Positions 1-9,153 of a stretch of 55,772 nt of DNA are shown here, in pieces. Every line of letters starts with the position of its first letter. The stretch's first letter is position 1. A model generated the notes under the pieces. The model was given only the letters and a program-made list of their open reading frames with translations. It ran no database searches and was not told where the DNA came from. Origin of the DNA: an uncultured Lachnospiraceae bacterium (GTDB taxonomy: Bacteria; Bacillota; Clostridia; Lachnospirales; Lachnospiraceae); the NCBI GenBank assembly GCA_902790935.1, contig CADATP010000007.1, forward strand, positions 1 through 55,772. The letters are read 5' to 3'. Made by a program: the position numbers and the translations under genes.

Positions 1-1
1 G

Positions 2-538
2 AGTGCTTTCACCATCACATCAAAAGTAGATATCGTTGTATCAATGTTTTACAACGCCATCAGCAGCGCTCTTACCACCTACTGCGGCCAGAACTTCGGC
101 GCTAAGCAGTATGACCGTGTTAAGGGCGGATACAAGCTGGGCATGGGACTTATTACGATTTACAATATCGTTGTGATCCCTGTAGTATTTATCTTTGCAA
201 GATTGATATCCGGTTTCTTTGTAAACGAACCGGAGGTTATAGAGCTCAGCATCAAGGCTATACATATTACGAGTATCATGTACCTTGCCCTTGGGCTCAT
301 ATACGTTCCCAGAGGAACCTTAAACGGAGTAGGCGATGCCAACTTCTCACTTATAAACGGACTTACGGAGGTTGTCTGCAGAGTCGTATTTTCCTACGTT
401 CTTACGCGCATTACAGCAATATCCGAAATGGGAATCTGGTATGCAACCGGACTTACCTGGCTTGTGACAGCCCTTATATGCAACTTGAGATATTTTTCAG
501 GAATCTGGTATAAGAAACCTTATAAAGAGAAACAATAA
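2..538 (+). CDS. MATE family multidrug/metabolite exporter, C-terminal part
   Basis: The gene enters from outside the window: the frame is open from base 2 and the first internal ATG at 44 is not its start. The 178 visible residues show the C-terminal half of a MATE (NorM/DinF-like) antiporter: a conserved stretch around YCGQNFGAKQYDRVKGGY followed by four or five hydrophobic membrane segments and a short basic tail. MATE proteins export cationic drugs or metabolites in exchange for Na+ or H+ across the cytoplasmic membrane. The AraC regulator starts 12 bases after the stop, so the two are probably co-transcribed. Substrate cannot be read from the sequence. Family call is firm. Confidence 0.88.
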   Translation, partial: SAFTITSKVDIVVSMFYNAISSALTTYCGQNFGAKQYDRVKGGYKLGMGLITIYNIVVIPVVFIFARLISGFFVNEPEVIELSIKAIHITSIMYLALGLIYVPRGTLNGVGDANFSLINGLTEVVCRVVFSYVLTRITAISEMGIWYATGLTWLVTALICNLRYFSGIWYKKPYKEKQ

Positions 539-550
539 AGAGGCATTAAA

Positions 551-1471
551 ATGGATTACGATAAAAACAATCAAAAAGCGCCCAGACATTGCAGCATCGG
601 TGAGGACGGATCCCAGATCTTCCTCTACAAAACCCCGGGCTTTTTCTCGGATATAAAGAAAAACTCATACCCCGAGATGTACCCTTTTTGTGTAACTGAC
701 CACTGGCATGACGAAGTGGAATTTCTCTACTGCAAGAGCGGAAGCCTTATATATACCGTAGAGGGAACTCCCATCAAGCTTAGCGCAGGTCAGGGCCTTT
801 TTATCAACTCCAGAAAGCTTCACGTAGGAAGCGCCGACGGTGATAATCCCTGCGTTTTCTATTGCGTGATCCTGCACCCTATGCTTCTTTGCGCTTCTAA
901 GCATGTAGACAGACAGTATATAGAGCCCATCATCAGGAACTCGTCTCTAAAATATATGTTCCTTGACGAAAAGGTTGACTGGCAAAAAGAGATTTTGGAC
1001 GACATCGAAAAGATGTATTTTGCTACGGAAGAATCCGAATCGGAGCTTAAGATACAGATGCTCTTTTTCTCCGTCTGGGTTAATATCTACAGGCAGGGAA
1101 AAGCTACTGTTATAGAGCATATTAAGTCTAATCATCACCTCAATACACTTAAGGAGATGATATCCTACATCCAGCAACACTATCAGGAAAAGATTTCCTT
1201 AGAGGATATTGCAAATGCCGGAGCCGTAGGAAAAACTATGTGTACAAAGCTTTTTTCAACCTATGTAAATCGTACCCCCTTTGAATTCTTAAGGGATTAC
1301 CGTATCGAGCAGAGTATGGATCTTTTAAAGACAAGCGACCTTTCTATTACGGATATAAGCTATGAGACAGGCTTTTCAAGTCCCAGCTACTTCGGAGAAT
1401 GCTTCAGATCCGCTACAGGTTCTACTCCTCTTGAGTACAGAAGAGAGAACGCTCTCCCCGCAGTACTGTAA
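551..1471 (+). CDS. AraC family transcriptional regulator with cupin sensor domain
   Basis: A 306-residue regulator. The N-terminal part (about residues 45-150) has the cupin/AraC_binding pattern around HWHDEVEFLYCKSG, typical of sugar-sensing AraC proteins. The C-terminal 100 residues hold two helix-turn-helix motifs, including LEDIANAGAVGKTMCTKLF and the family signature near DISYETGFSSPSYFGECF. It lies 12 bases after the MATE exporter and converges on the ABC binding-protein gene at 1614, from which a bidirectional terminator separates it. Targets are unknown; the partner exporter is the nearest candidate. Confidence 0.93.
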   Translation: MDYDKNNQKAPRHCSIGEDGSQIFLYKTPGFFSDIKKNSYPEMYPFCVTDHWHDEVEFLYCKSGSLIYTVEGTPIKLSAGQGLFINSRKLHVGSADGDNPCVFYCVILHPMLLCASKHVDRQYIEPIIRNSSLKYMFLDEKVDWQKEILDDIEKMYFATEESESELKIQMLFFSVWVNIYRQGKATVIEHIKSNHHLNTLKEMISYIQQHYQEKISLEDIANAGAVGKTMCTKLFSTYVNRTPFEFLRDYRIEQSMDLLKTSDLSITDISYETGFSSPSYFGECFRSATGSTPLEYRRENALPAVL

Positions 1472-1538
1472 GCTTTTTAATCTAACTATATGATCGCTTA
1501 AACGTCGGCATATGCAAAAGCACTTTGCCGCATACAAA

Positions 1539-1571
1539 AACCCCTGAGCCAATCAAGTTGGTTCAGGGGTT
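1539..1571. terminator. Bidirectional intrinsic terminator
   Basis: A 12-bp stem (AACCCCTGAGCC pairing with GGTTCAGGGGTT, one G-U pair) closes a 9-base loop between the converging AraC gene and the ABC binding-protein gene. A T-rich stretch follows on the plus strand, and five T's follow on the minus strand, so it should stop transcription from both sides. Confidence 0.85.
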
Positions 1572-1613
1572 AATTGTTTTAACTAATTGAAAGTTTCAAG
1601 CTCTCGCTATGAA

Positions 1614-3158
1614 TTACTTCCACTCGTTGTACTGCTTCTGGAACTCAGCAAGTACATCCTGATATCCTGCATCATCAAGAGCCTTCTGATAATCAGCAAG
1701 AGTAGCCTCTACATCAGCTTCAGCAACTCCACCGTTCTCAAGCATGAATCCGTAGGTCTCAAATACGTTCTGGCATGCAGCATACTTGTCTTCAACGGGT
1801 CCCTTGTCGAACTGGAATCCGTTTGCACAAGAGATAACAGCGCTTCCGTTGAAGTCCTTGTACATCTCAGGAGTGTAAGGGTTCTCAGCTTCGCAGGTAA
1901 CTACGGTAGCGTTTGCAGACTCCCACATTGAGTGGTTGTAGGTAGCATCAGCAACCTTTGCAACGTATCCGTTATCATCATAGTTGAAGTCAGTTCCTTC
2001 GATACCATAGGTATAAAGGTCAGCAAGCTTTGTATCGGTGTAAAGAAGTCCCATGAAATCGATAGCACCCTTAGTAGCTTCGTCAGAAGCAGATGCAGCG
2101 ATTGCATAGCATGATCCAAGAGCTGAATCGGTGTGGAGATAGTTCTTGGTAGCCTTAACCATGGTTACATCCTGGCTGTAACGTCCCTTAGCTTCGCCGT
2201 TGTTAGGGATATCAGTCCACCATGAAACTGCCCAATCCTGAGAAGAAGTAGCCTGCTCTGAAGTAGCCTTCTGAGCCTCTTCCTCTGAGATGTATCCGGC
2301 ATCAGCCCACTTAGCGATAAGAGTTACGAACTCTTTGTACTCATCGGTCTGGATGGTGTTAACAACTTCGTTGGTATCTCTGTCTACAGCAACCCAGTCA
2401 GAAGTAGAGTCACCGGTGAAGAAATCGAAGCTGTCGATGTACCAACGATAGAACATTGCAGTCTTCTGGGTAAGGAAGGGATACTTAAGTCCTGCATCCT
2501 TAGCAGCTACGAGAACGGGCTCGAGATCTGCAAGAGTCTTTACGTTTGAAACATCAATTCCTGCCTCATCGAGGAAAGCGGTACGGAACATGAAGTTGTA
2601 TCCTTCTACGTTGTCCTTGTAAACAGGGATGAAGTAGTTTCTTCCATCGTACTTGGTAGCTTCCCAAGTGTTAGCATCCATTGAATCATAGAGTGCAGTT
2701 CCGGGAAGAAGATCAGTGATATCCTTTGCAGCGTTTGCACGGAAGAGATCCTTTGTTCCTACGGTTCCCATCCAAGCAGCGGTCCAAAGAAGATCAACTT
2801 CGTTGTTAGCGATTGCAAGGTTTGCCTTATCAGCATATGAACCATTGTCGATGTCGGTAAGTTCGATTTCTACGCCAATCTTGTCTGCGATGTAAGCATT
2901 GATAGCGTCCTGAACTTCCTTTGTTCTCTCCTCAGAAGTGGTACCAAGGTTGAAGCAGTCTCTCATAACTCTAACCTTTACGAGTCCGCTTGCATCTGAA
3001 GTACCAGCATCGGTTGAAGAACTTTCAGTACTTGAAGAACTAGAAGTGCTTGAAGAATCTGTGCTGCTAGTTGAGGTGGTGTCATTAGCGCCACATCCAG
3101 CAATCATAGTTGCTGCCATTGCCACAGCGAGCAATGATGAAAAAATTCTTTTTTTCAT
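1614..3158 (-). CDS. Sugar ABC transporter substrate-binding lipoprotein (CUT1/LplA type)
   Basis: A 514-residue extracellular binding protein. The start at 3158 is chosen because AGGGAGG lies just upstream and the protein then begins with a lipoprotein signal peptide MKKRIFSSLLAVAMAATMIA ending in a lipobox with Cys22. A Ser/Thr/Asp-rich linker follows, then a large two-lobed binding fold of the LplA/LipO kind. It is the last gene of the lacI-permease-permease-binding protein operon and lies beside the divergent cellobiose phosphorylase gene, so cellobiose or short cellodextrins are the inferred ligands. The terminator at 1539 follows the gene. Confidence 0.9.
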   Translation of the reverse strand: MKKRIFSSLLAVAMAATMIAGCGANDTTSTSSTDSSSTSSSSSTESSSTDAGTSDASGLVKVRVMRDCFNLGTTSEERTKEVQDAINAYIADKIGVEIELTDIDNGSYADKANLAIANNEVDLLWTAAWMGTVGTKDLFRANAAKDITDLLPGTALYDSMDANTWEATKYDGRNYFIPVYKDNVEGYNFMFRTAFLDEAGIDVSNVKTLADLEPVLVAAKDAGLKYPFLTQKTAMFYRWYIDSFDFFTGDSTSDWVAVDRDTNEVVNTIQTDEYKEFVTLIAKWADAGYISEEEAQKATSEQATSSQDWAVSWWTDIPNNGEAKGRYSQDVTMVKATKNYLHTDSALGSCYAIAASASDEATKGAIDFMGLLYTDTKLADLYTYGIEGTDFNYDDNGYVAKVADATYNHSMWESANATVVTCEAENPYTPEMYKDFNGSAVISCANGFQFDKGPVEDKYAACQNVFETYGFMLENGGVAEADVEATLADYQKALDDAGYQDVLAEFQKQYNEWK

Positions 3159-3229
3159 TAATAAAACCTCCCTTTGGTCTTCTATATCTACAAGCCGCAC
3201 TATGCGACCAGTGATATCAAATTAATTGA

Positions 3230-4156
3230 TCATCCCTTTACGGATCCGACGGTAAGTCCCTTTACGAAATACTTCTGGAAGAAAGGATATACGATTACGA
3301 TAGGTCCTACAACGATAAGCACTGTTGCCATTGTTGAGGAGTACTGAGGAATCGTACCACCCATTGCTGCCTTAACGGATGAAGGAACGTTGGTGTTGTT
3401 AAGAAGGAACTCGATACTCTTCTGAATACTTACAAGTAAGAGCTGTAAGGGTTTCTTCTTGTCGCTTGTGATGTAGAGGAGTGCGTTCTGCCACTCGTTC
3501 CAGTACATTGTAGCCATCATAAATCCTACAGCCGCAAGTGAGGGCTTAAGGAGAGGGAATGTGATCTGGAAGAAGGTACGGTACTCTCCTGCACCGTCGA
3601 TCTTTGCAGCTTCCATAAGTTCCTCAGGAATACTGTTTGCAATGTAGGTTCTAAGGATTACGACGTTCATCGTACTTACACATATAGGAAGTACAAGGAG
3701 TGCGAAGGTGTCCTTAAGTCCATACATTGAAGTATAGATGATGTAGCAAGAAAGCTGTCCACCCGAGAAAAGCATCGGGATTATAAGGTAAATGTTAAGG
3801 AACTTTCTGAATTCGAAATCTCTGCGGCTTATAGCATAAGCGAAGAGGCTCATTACGAAAAGTCCGATAACAACACCGGCAACGGTAATACCAATGGTTA
3901 CTCCGTATGAAATAGCAAGCTGTTTTCCGTATTTAAGAACGGCGTTCATACCGACCATTGACCACTTTTCAGGGAACAGACTGAATCCGTTCTGTGAAAG
4001 GGTTTTCTCATCTGTAAATGCACTGGTTACTACCAGGAGTACAGGGAGAAAGCAAAACAGTGTGTAGATAAGGAGGATAAGTCCCAAGAAGAACTGTCCT
4101 ACCGTAAATTTTTGTTTCTTTCCCGAAGGAGCTAAGTCTAAATTTTTCTTTGCCAT
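3230..4156 (-). CDS. Sugar ABC transporter permease, LplC/MalG-like
   Basis: A 308-residue inner-membrane permease with six predicted membrane segments. The EAA loop, which docks the ATPase, is seen near EELMEAAKIDGAGEYRTFF. It pairs with the permease encoded just upstream at 4175 and the lipoprotein downstream at 1614. The start has a strong AGGAGG site. No dedicated ATPase gene is present; like other CUT1 systems it probably shares a genome-wide MsmK/UgpC-type ATPase. Ligand inferred from context: beta-glucan oligosaccharide. Confidence 0.93.
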   Translation of the reverse strand: MAKKNLDLAPSGKKQKFTVGQFFLGLILLIYTLFCFLPVLLVVTSAFTDEKTLSQNGFSLFPEKWSMVGMNAVLKYGKQLAISYGVTIGITVAGVVIGLFVMSLFAYAISRRDFEFRKFLNIYLIIPMLFSGGQLSCYIIYTSMYGLKDTFALLVLPICVSTMNVVILRTYIANSIPEELMEAAKIDGAGEYRTFFQITFPLLKPSLAAVGFMMATMYWNEWQNALLYITSDKKKPLQLLLVSIQKSIEFLLNNTNVPSSVKAAMGGTIPQYSSTMATVLIVVGPIVIVYPFFQKYFVKGLTVGSVKG

Positions 4157-4174
4157 TTTCTTTCTTCCTCCTCC

Positions 4175-5089
4175 TTAGAATAATGCTCCGTCCGGTTCTA
4201 TCTTCCGGACTACGCCATTGGCTATCAGCATCATTACAAGTCCGATAACCGACTGGAACAAGGTCGCCGCAGCAACATATCCAAAGTTGGAGTTCTTAAA
4301 GATCGCATTCAGTACGTAGGAGTCAATAACCTGTGTTGTGCTGTAAAGACCTCCGACGTTACGTGTTACCTGGTAGAAAAGACCTGTGTCAGATCTCATA
4401 ATACCGCCGACTGAAAGAAGGAGCATAACCGTGATCATAGGGATCAGTGAAGGGATGGTGATGTGGAAGATCTTCTGCCATCTGTTTGCACCGTCGATCT
4501 CGGCAGCTTCGTAGAGCTCCTGGTCAATTCCGGCAAGTACCGACATATAAAGTACCGATCCGTAACCTACGCTGTTCCATATCTTTACCACGGTCAAAAC
4601 CGCCGGCCAGTACTTAGCGTTGGAGTAGAATCTGTAGTTAACACCTGTAAGGTGAGCAATGATACCGGTGTCTCCGTTAAGGAAAGCAAATACGATGAAC
4701 TGTACTGCTGCGAAGGAGATGAACACGGGGATGATCATCAGGGTCTGCATAACCTTTGCGGCCTGCTTGACGATGAACTGGTCTATCGCAATTGCAAGGG
4801 CTACGTTAAGGAAAGTTCCCAGTAGCGTGAAGATGAGGTAATACATAAGAGTATTTCTTGTCATTTCAAGGAAAATCTTCTTTGAAGCGATAAGGAACTT
4901 GAAGTTTTCAAAACCTATGAAGGGGCTTCGCCAAATTCCCAAGGTGTAGTCAAACTTCTTGAATGCCATTACAAGTCCACCCATAGGAACGTAGGCAAAG
5001 AGAAGAAGAATAATAAATACCGGAAGAGCCATTACAACGTGTGCTCTGTGCTTCCATGTATTCTTAACGAAATACTGAAACTTATTCAT
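4175..5089 (-). CDS. Sugar ABC transporter permease, LplB/MalF-like
   Basis: A 304-residue multi-spanning permease, first structural gene after lacI (28-base gap, GGAGG site before the ATG). The EAA loop is visible as QELYEAAEIDGANRWQKIF. The N-terminal lead NKFQYFVKNTWKHRAHVVMALP is typical of the LplB group. It forms the heterodimeric channel with the next permease. Function in sugar import is firm; the ligand is inferred from the neighbouring cellobiose phosphorylase. Confidence 0.93.
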   Translation of the reverse strand: MNKFQYFVKNTWKHRAHVVMALPVFIILLLFAYVPMGGLVMAFKKFDYTLGIWRSPFIGFENFKFLIASKKIFLEMTRNTLMYYLIFTLLGTFLNVALAIAIDQFIVKQAAKVMQTLMIIPVFISFAAVQFIVFAFLNGDTGIIAHLTGVNYRFYSNAKYWPAVLTVVKIWNSVGYGSVLYMSVLAGIDQELYEAAEIDGANRWQKIFHITIPSLIPMITVMLLLSVGGIMRSDTGLFYQVTRNVGGLYSTTQVIDSYVLNAIFKNSNFGYVAAATLFQSVIGLVMMLIANGVVRKIEPDGALF

Positions 5090-5117
5090 CTTTTTCCTCC
5101 AAAATTATGTTCTTATT

Positions 5118-6134
5118 TTATTTGGTAAGGTCGGCGATGGTCCGCCCTTCCTTTAATGTGCCCGGTATAACGACCTGCTCGATGATGGTTGTCTTGGGCT
5201 TTTCGATAAGACTTATAAGCTTTTTCGCCGCTCTTTCGCCTATAAGATCGGTGGCCTGAAGAACCGTCGTAAGCTGAGGTTCTCTGTCGATGATCGCCTT
5301 GATCCCGTCATATCCCGCTACGGATATGTCCTCCGGGATCCTAAGTCCCATCTCTCTTATCGCGTTGATCCCTCCGAGAGCGGCAAAATCATCAGGATAA
5401 AGGATGCATGTGGGGCGGTCTTTCATCTTAAGGAGCTTTAATGTTTCCTTATATGTACCAACCGTGTCTCTGTATTTTGTACCGACTACATATTCATCCG
5501 GGATCACGATTCCTTTTTTATCCGTCGCCCGGTAGAAGCCGGTAAGTCTGGCGGTAGTAACCGTTGAGGGCTCTCCGTGTAGATAAGCTATTTTTTTATG
5601 CCCCTTGGAAATACAGTAATCCGTAAGGGCTGTCATCCCTGTGATGTTGTCGGACATGATCGCTATTTTATTGTTAAAAACATGGTCGATAGTCACAACC
5701 GGTATGTCGCTCTGAACCAGCTCCGCAACCTCAGGAGCACCAAAATCGATACAGGCAATAACCACGCCATCGAAACCATGATAGCGGACATGTTCAAGGA
5801 ATGTCATCCGGTTTGGCTGTTTCTTACTGCAGTTGATGAAGGTTATATCATACCCCTTGTCCTCAACAGTACTCTTGAAACTGTCCAACACCCCTGCGAA
5901 ATAGTCATGAGTCAGTCCGCTCCTCGCCTCATCAACAAAAAGAACTCCGATACCGTGCGTTTTGTTGGTCTTAAGAGCCCTGGCCGAGAAGTTTGGTGAA
6001 TAGCCAAGTTCCTTGGCGGCCTTTCTGACTCTTTCTCTGGTTCCTTCACTAATGTCTGTGTGATTATTGAGAGCTTTGCTTACCGTGGCTACCGATACTC
6101 CGCATTGACGGGAGATATCTTTTAAAGAAGCCAT
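5118..6134 (-). CDS. LacI family repressor of the cellobiose module
   Basis: A 338-residue LacI/GalR regulator. The N-terminal helix-turn-helix is LKDISRQCGVSVATVSKALN, followed by the hinge helix region (FSARALKTN) and a periplasmic-binding-like sensor domain with the usual GYDG motif (VAGYDGIKAI). It heads an operon with the sugar transporter and is divergent from cellobiose phosphorylase. Matching operators sit right after the -10 boxes of its own promoter and of the phosphorylase promoter, so it very likely represses both until the sugar is present. The RBS (TAGGAC) is weak, in keeping with low expression. Confidence 0.92.
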   Translation of the reverse strand: MASLKDISRQCGVSVATVSKALNNHTDISEGTRERVRKAAKELGYSPNFSARALKTNKTHGIGVLFVDEARSGLTHDYFAGVLDSFKSTVEDKGYDITFINCSKKQPNRMTFLEHVRYHGFDGVVIACIDFGAPEVAELVQSDIPVVTIDHVFNNKIAIMSDNITGMTALTDYCISKGHKKIAYLHGEPSTVTTARLTGFYRATDKKGIVIPDEYVVGTKYRDTVGTYKETLKLLKMKDRPTCILYPDDFAALGGINAIREMGLRIPEDISVAGYDGIKAIIDREPQLTTVLQATDLIGERAAKKLISLIEKPKTTIIEQVVIPGTLKEGRTIADLTK

Positions 6135-6153
6135 AGCTAATGTCCTATACTCA

Positions 6154-6203
6154 CTTAATCGTTTTCGTAGTTTAAATATAAACCCAATCTAAACAATTTG
6201 CAA
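6154..6203 (-). promoter_or_regulatory. lacI operon promoter with LacI-type operator
   Basis: On the minus strand a -35 box TTGCAA (6198-6203) and a -10 box TATATT (6175-6180) are separated by 17 bases. The operator CGAAAACGATTAAG (6154-6167) follows and would cover the transcription start. It differs at one base from the operator on the other side of the intergenic region, which supports autoregulation by the adjacent LacI protein. Confidence 0.75.
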
Positions 6204-6461
6204 ATGCATTTTTAAAAAAAATATACAATTTTGACAATTTTGTGCTTTTTAACAACAGAATCAAGGTCATTTTGTATACATTCACCGAGATGTCGTTAAT
6301 ATTTCATTAACATTTATAGCCCGGACTCCAGTGTTTACAAGCTCTTTACGAAATTTTCGTAAGAATTGTAAGAGATTACATTGCTCGCCTGCGCAACCGT
6401 TTGCTCTGATTTTTCACCACAAATATAGCGGTTTTTCGGGATATTGCACTATAAATTGAGA
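6204..6461. other. AT-rich intergenic stretch between divergent promoters
   Basis: No gene is visible between the lacI and cellobiose phosphorylase promoters. The stretch is AT-rich, with runs of A and T near 6210-6250. It contains one perfect inverted repeat, TTACGAAA-T-TTTCGTAA (6346-6362), which has no U-tract and may be a distal protein binding site or help DNA looping. Nothing else was recognised. Confidence 0.5.
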
Positions 6462-6510
6462 TTGATTTTTTTATTTTTATTAAGTATAATTTTTTTCGAA
6501 AACGTTTAAG
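6462..6510 (+). promoter_or_regulatory. Cellobiose phosphorylase promoter with LacI-type operator
   Basis: A -35 box TTGATT (6462-6467) and a perfect -10 box TATAAT (6485-6490) are 17 bases apart. The operator CGAAAACGTTTAAG (6497-6510), centred on CG as usual for LacI-family sites, lies over the expected start of transcription. The untranslated leader is about 90 bases and ends with AAAGGAG before the ATG at 6599. Confidence 0.8.
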
Positions 6511-6598
6511 CTATTTAGAATTGCAGATTTATAGGATTTACAAGCTTTAAATAAGGAAACGTAAACAATACACACTATATTTTAAAGGAGAAAAAAGT

Positions 6599-9031
6599 AT
6601 GAAGTTCGGTTATTTTGACGATGCGAACAAAGAGTACGTTATCACTACCCCGAAGACTCCCCTTCCCTGGATCAACTACCTCGGATGCAACGAGTTCTTC
6701 TCCCTCATCTCCAACACCTGTGGAGGCTACACTTTCTATAAGGATGCAAAGCTCCTTCGCTTAACCCGTTATCGTTACAACGATTGCCCTACGGACACAA
6801 ACGGTAAATACTTCTATATTAAAGATGGAGATACAGTCTGGAACCCCGGCTGGCAGCCTACCAAGACCGAACTCGACAGCTACGAGTGCCGTCACGGTAT
6901 CGGATACAGTAAGTTTTCCGGATCCAAGAACGGACTTAAAGCGAATGTCCTTTCTTTCGTTCCTATTAACAATAATTGCGAGCTCTCAAGGCTTACTCTT
7001 ACCAACGAGACTTCCGCTGAAAAGAAATTCTCGGTATTTTCATATGTAGAATGGTGTCTCTGGAACGCTGACGACGATATGAAAAACTTCCAGAGAAACC
7101 TCTCAACCGGCGAAGTAGAAGTTAAGGGATCGACCATCTTCCACAAGACCGAGTACCGCGAGAGACGTAACCACTATGCTATCTACTCCGTAAACGCTCC
7201 CATCGCAGGCTTCGATACAAGCCGTGACGATTTCCTCGGCGCATACAACGGACCCGATAAGCCCGATGCCGTCAAGGCCGGCAAATGCACAAACTCTATA
7301 GCCAGTGGATGGAGCCCCATCGCTTCCCACCAGCTTGATGTGACCCTCGCACCCGGAGAATCAAAGAACTATATCTTCTTATTAGGATATGTAGAAAACC
7401 CCGAAGACCAGAAGTGGGAATCCCACCAGGTTATCAATAAGAAGCCCGCTGAAGCTATGATCGCCAAGTTCGATACAGACGCTAAGTTTGATGAGGCTTT
7501 CAAAGAGCTTAACGCTTACTGGGACGGACTTCTTTCCAAGTACACTGTAGAATCGGCTAACGACAAGGTTAACCGTATGGTCAACATCTGGAACCAGTAT
7601 CAGTGTATGGTTACCTTTAATATGTCACGTTCCGCATCCTACTACGAGTCAGGTATCGGACGTGGTATGGGATTCAGAGATTCCTGTCAGGACCTTCTCG
7701 GATTTGTACATCTTATCCCCGATCGTGCCCGCCAGAGAATCATCGACATCGCATCAACTCAGTTCCAGGACGGCAGCGCTTACCACCAGTATCAGCCCCT
7801 TACCAAGAAGGGTAACTCCGATATCGGATCCGGATTCAACGATGATCCCCTTTGGCTCATCGCAGGAACAAGCGCTTACATCCGTGAGACCGGCGATATG
7901 TCCATCCTCGATGAGATGGTTCCTTTTGATAATGACATGTCTGTCGCACAGCCCCTTATGGAGCACTTAAAGAGATCCTTTGATTACATCGTTAACCACA
8001 AGGGACCTCACAAGCTTCCTCTTATCGGACGTGCCGACTGGAATGACTGCTTGAACCTTAACTGCCACTCAACTCAGCCCGGCGAATCCTTCCAGACCTT
8101 CGGTCCTTCAGAAGGCCCCGTTGCAGAGTCAGTATTTATCGGCGGTATGTTTGTTAAGTACGGCCGCGAGTATGCTGACCTTTGCAAGCTTCAGGGAAAG
8201 AACGACGAGGCAGAGCGCGTTCTTAAGGAAGTAGCCGAGATGGAAAAGGTACTCCTTTCCGACGCAGGCTGGGACGGCAAGTGGTTCGTAAGAGCTTACG
8301 ACTCCTACGGAAACAAAGTCGGCGGCGCTGAATGCGAAGAAGGTCAGATCTACATCGAGCCCCAGGGCTTCTGCGTACTTGCAGGCGTCGGCGTAGAGAG
8401 CGGCCAGGCTATTACAGCTCTTGATTCCGTAAAGGAAAGACTTGATACCGATTACGGTATTATGATCCTCCAGCCCGCTTATACCGTTTATCACGAAGAA
8501 CTCGGTGAAGTTTCCTCATATCCCCCGGGATACAAGGAGAACGCCGGTATCTTCTGCCACAATAACCCTTGGGTATCTATCGCAGAGACCGTTGTGGGAC
8601 GTGGGGACAGAGCTTTCGAGATCTACAAGAAGACCTGCCCCGCATACACCGAAGAAATCTCCGAGATTCACAAAACTGAGCCTTACATCTACTGCCAGAT
8701 GGTAGCAGGACGTGACGCTAAGTTCCACGGCCAGGGCAAGAACAGCTGGCTCACCGGTACCGCAGCTTGGACCTTCGTAAATATCTCCCAGTACATCCTG
8801 GGCGTATATCCTACCCACGAAGGACTCTCCGTTGATCCTTGCGTACCCGCTGACTTCGGCGATTTCAAGATCACAAGAAAGTTCCGCGAAGGCACCTATC
8901 ATATCACCGTTAAACAGAACGGCACTCAGAAGGGTGTTAAGTCTATGACCGTAAACGGCAAGGCTGTCCAGGGACACATCGTTCCTTACGTAAAGGGCCA
9001 GACCGATTACGAAGTAGAAGTAGTAATGTAA
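6599..9031 (+). CDS. cbp: Cellobiose phosphorylase (GH94)
   Basis: An 810-residue cytosolic enzyme that splits cellobiose with phosphate into glucose 1-phosphate and glucose, saving ATP. The N-terminal sequence ([16 protein letters not shown], then PWINYLG) is the hallmark of clostridial cellobiose phosphorylase, and full length matches the family. The catalytic general acid is Asp483 in the motif [10 protein letters not shown] beta-sandwich N-terminal domain, an alpha/alpha barrel and a C-terminal beta domain are expected from the family. N-acetylchitobiose phosphorylase is the nearest alternative but fits the N-terminus less well. It is divergent from the lacI-transporter operon and shares its operator. 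Confidence 0.95.
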   Translation: MKFGYFDDANKEYVITTPKTPLPWINYLGCNEFFSLISNTCGGYTFYKDAKLLRLTRYRYNDCPTDTNGKYFYIKDGDTVWNPGWQPTKTELDSYECRHGIGYSKFSGSKNGLKANVLSFVPINNNCELSRLTLTNETSAEKKFSVFSYVEWCLWNADDDMKNFQRNLSTGEVEVKGSTIFHKTEYRERRNHYAIYSVNAPIAGFDTSRDDFLGAYNGPDKPDAVKAGKCTNSIASGWSPIASHQLDVTLAPGESKNYIFLLGYVENPEDQKWESHQVINKKPAEAMIAKFDTDAKFDEAFKELNAYWDGLLSKYTVESANDKVNRMVNIWNQYQCMVTFNMSRSASYYESGIGRGMGFRDSCQDLLGFVHLIPDRARQRIIDIASTQFQDGSAYHQYQPLTKKGNSDIGSGFNDDPLWLIAGTSAYIRETGDMSILDEMVPFDNDMSVAQPLMEHLKRSFDYIVNHKGPHKLPLIGRADWNDCLNLNCHSTQPGESFQTFGPSEGPVAESVFIGGMFVKYGREYADLCKLQGKNDEAERVLKEVAEMEKVLLSDAGWDGKWFVRAYDSYGNKVGGAECEEGQIYIEPQGFCVLAGVGVESGQAITALDSVKERLDTDYGIMILQPAYTVYHEELGEVSSYPPGYKENAGIFCHNNPWVSIAETVVGRGDRAFEIYKKTCPAYTEEISEIHKTEPYIYCQMVAGRDAKFHGQGKNSWLTGTAAWTFVNISQYILGVYPTHEGLSVDPCVPADFGDFKITRKFREGTYHITVKQNGTQKGVKSMTVNGKAVQGHIVPYVKGQTDYEVEVVM

Positions 9032-9062
9032 CCGCATAATAGCTTCTTTGTAAGTAAGTAAA

Positions 9063-9099
9063 AAAGAGCCCCGGATCAAGGTATGATCCGGGGTTCTTT
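9063..9099. terminator. Bidirectional intrinsic terminator
   Basis: A 16-bp stem (9063-9078 with 9084-9099, one G-U pair) around a 5-base loop AGGTA lies between the converging cellobiose phosphorylase gene and the zinc-ribbon gene. The A-rich left arm and T-rich right arm give U-tracts in both directions. Confidence 0.88.
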
Positions 9100-9153
9100 G
9101 ATATGTTAGTCTTTTGATATATTGTCCTTAGCGTCAGAGGGCCATTAACTCCA

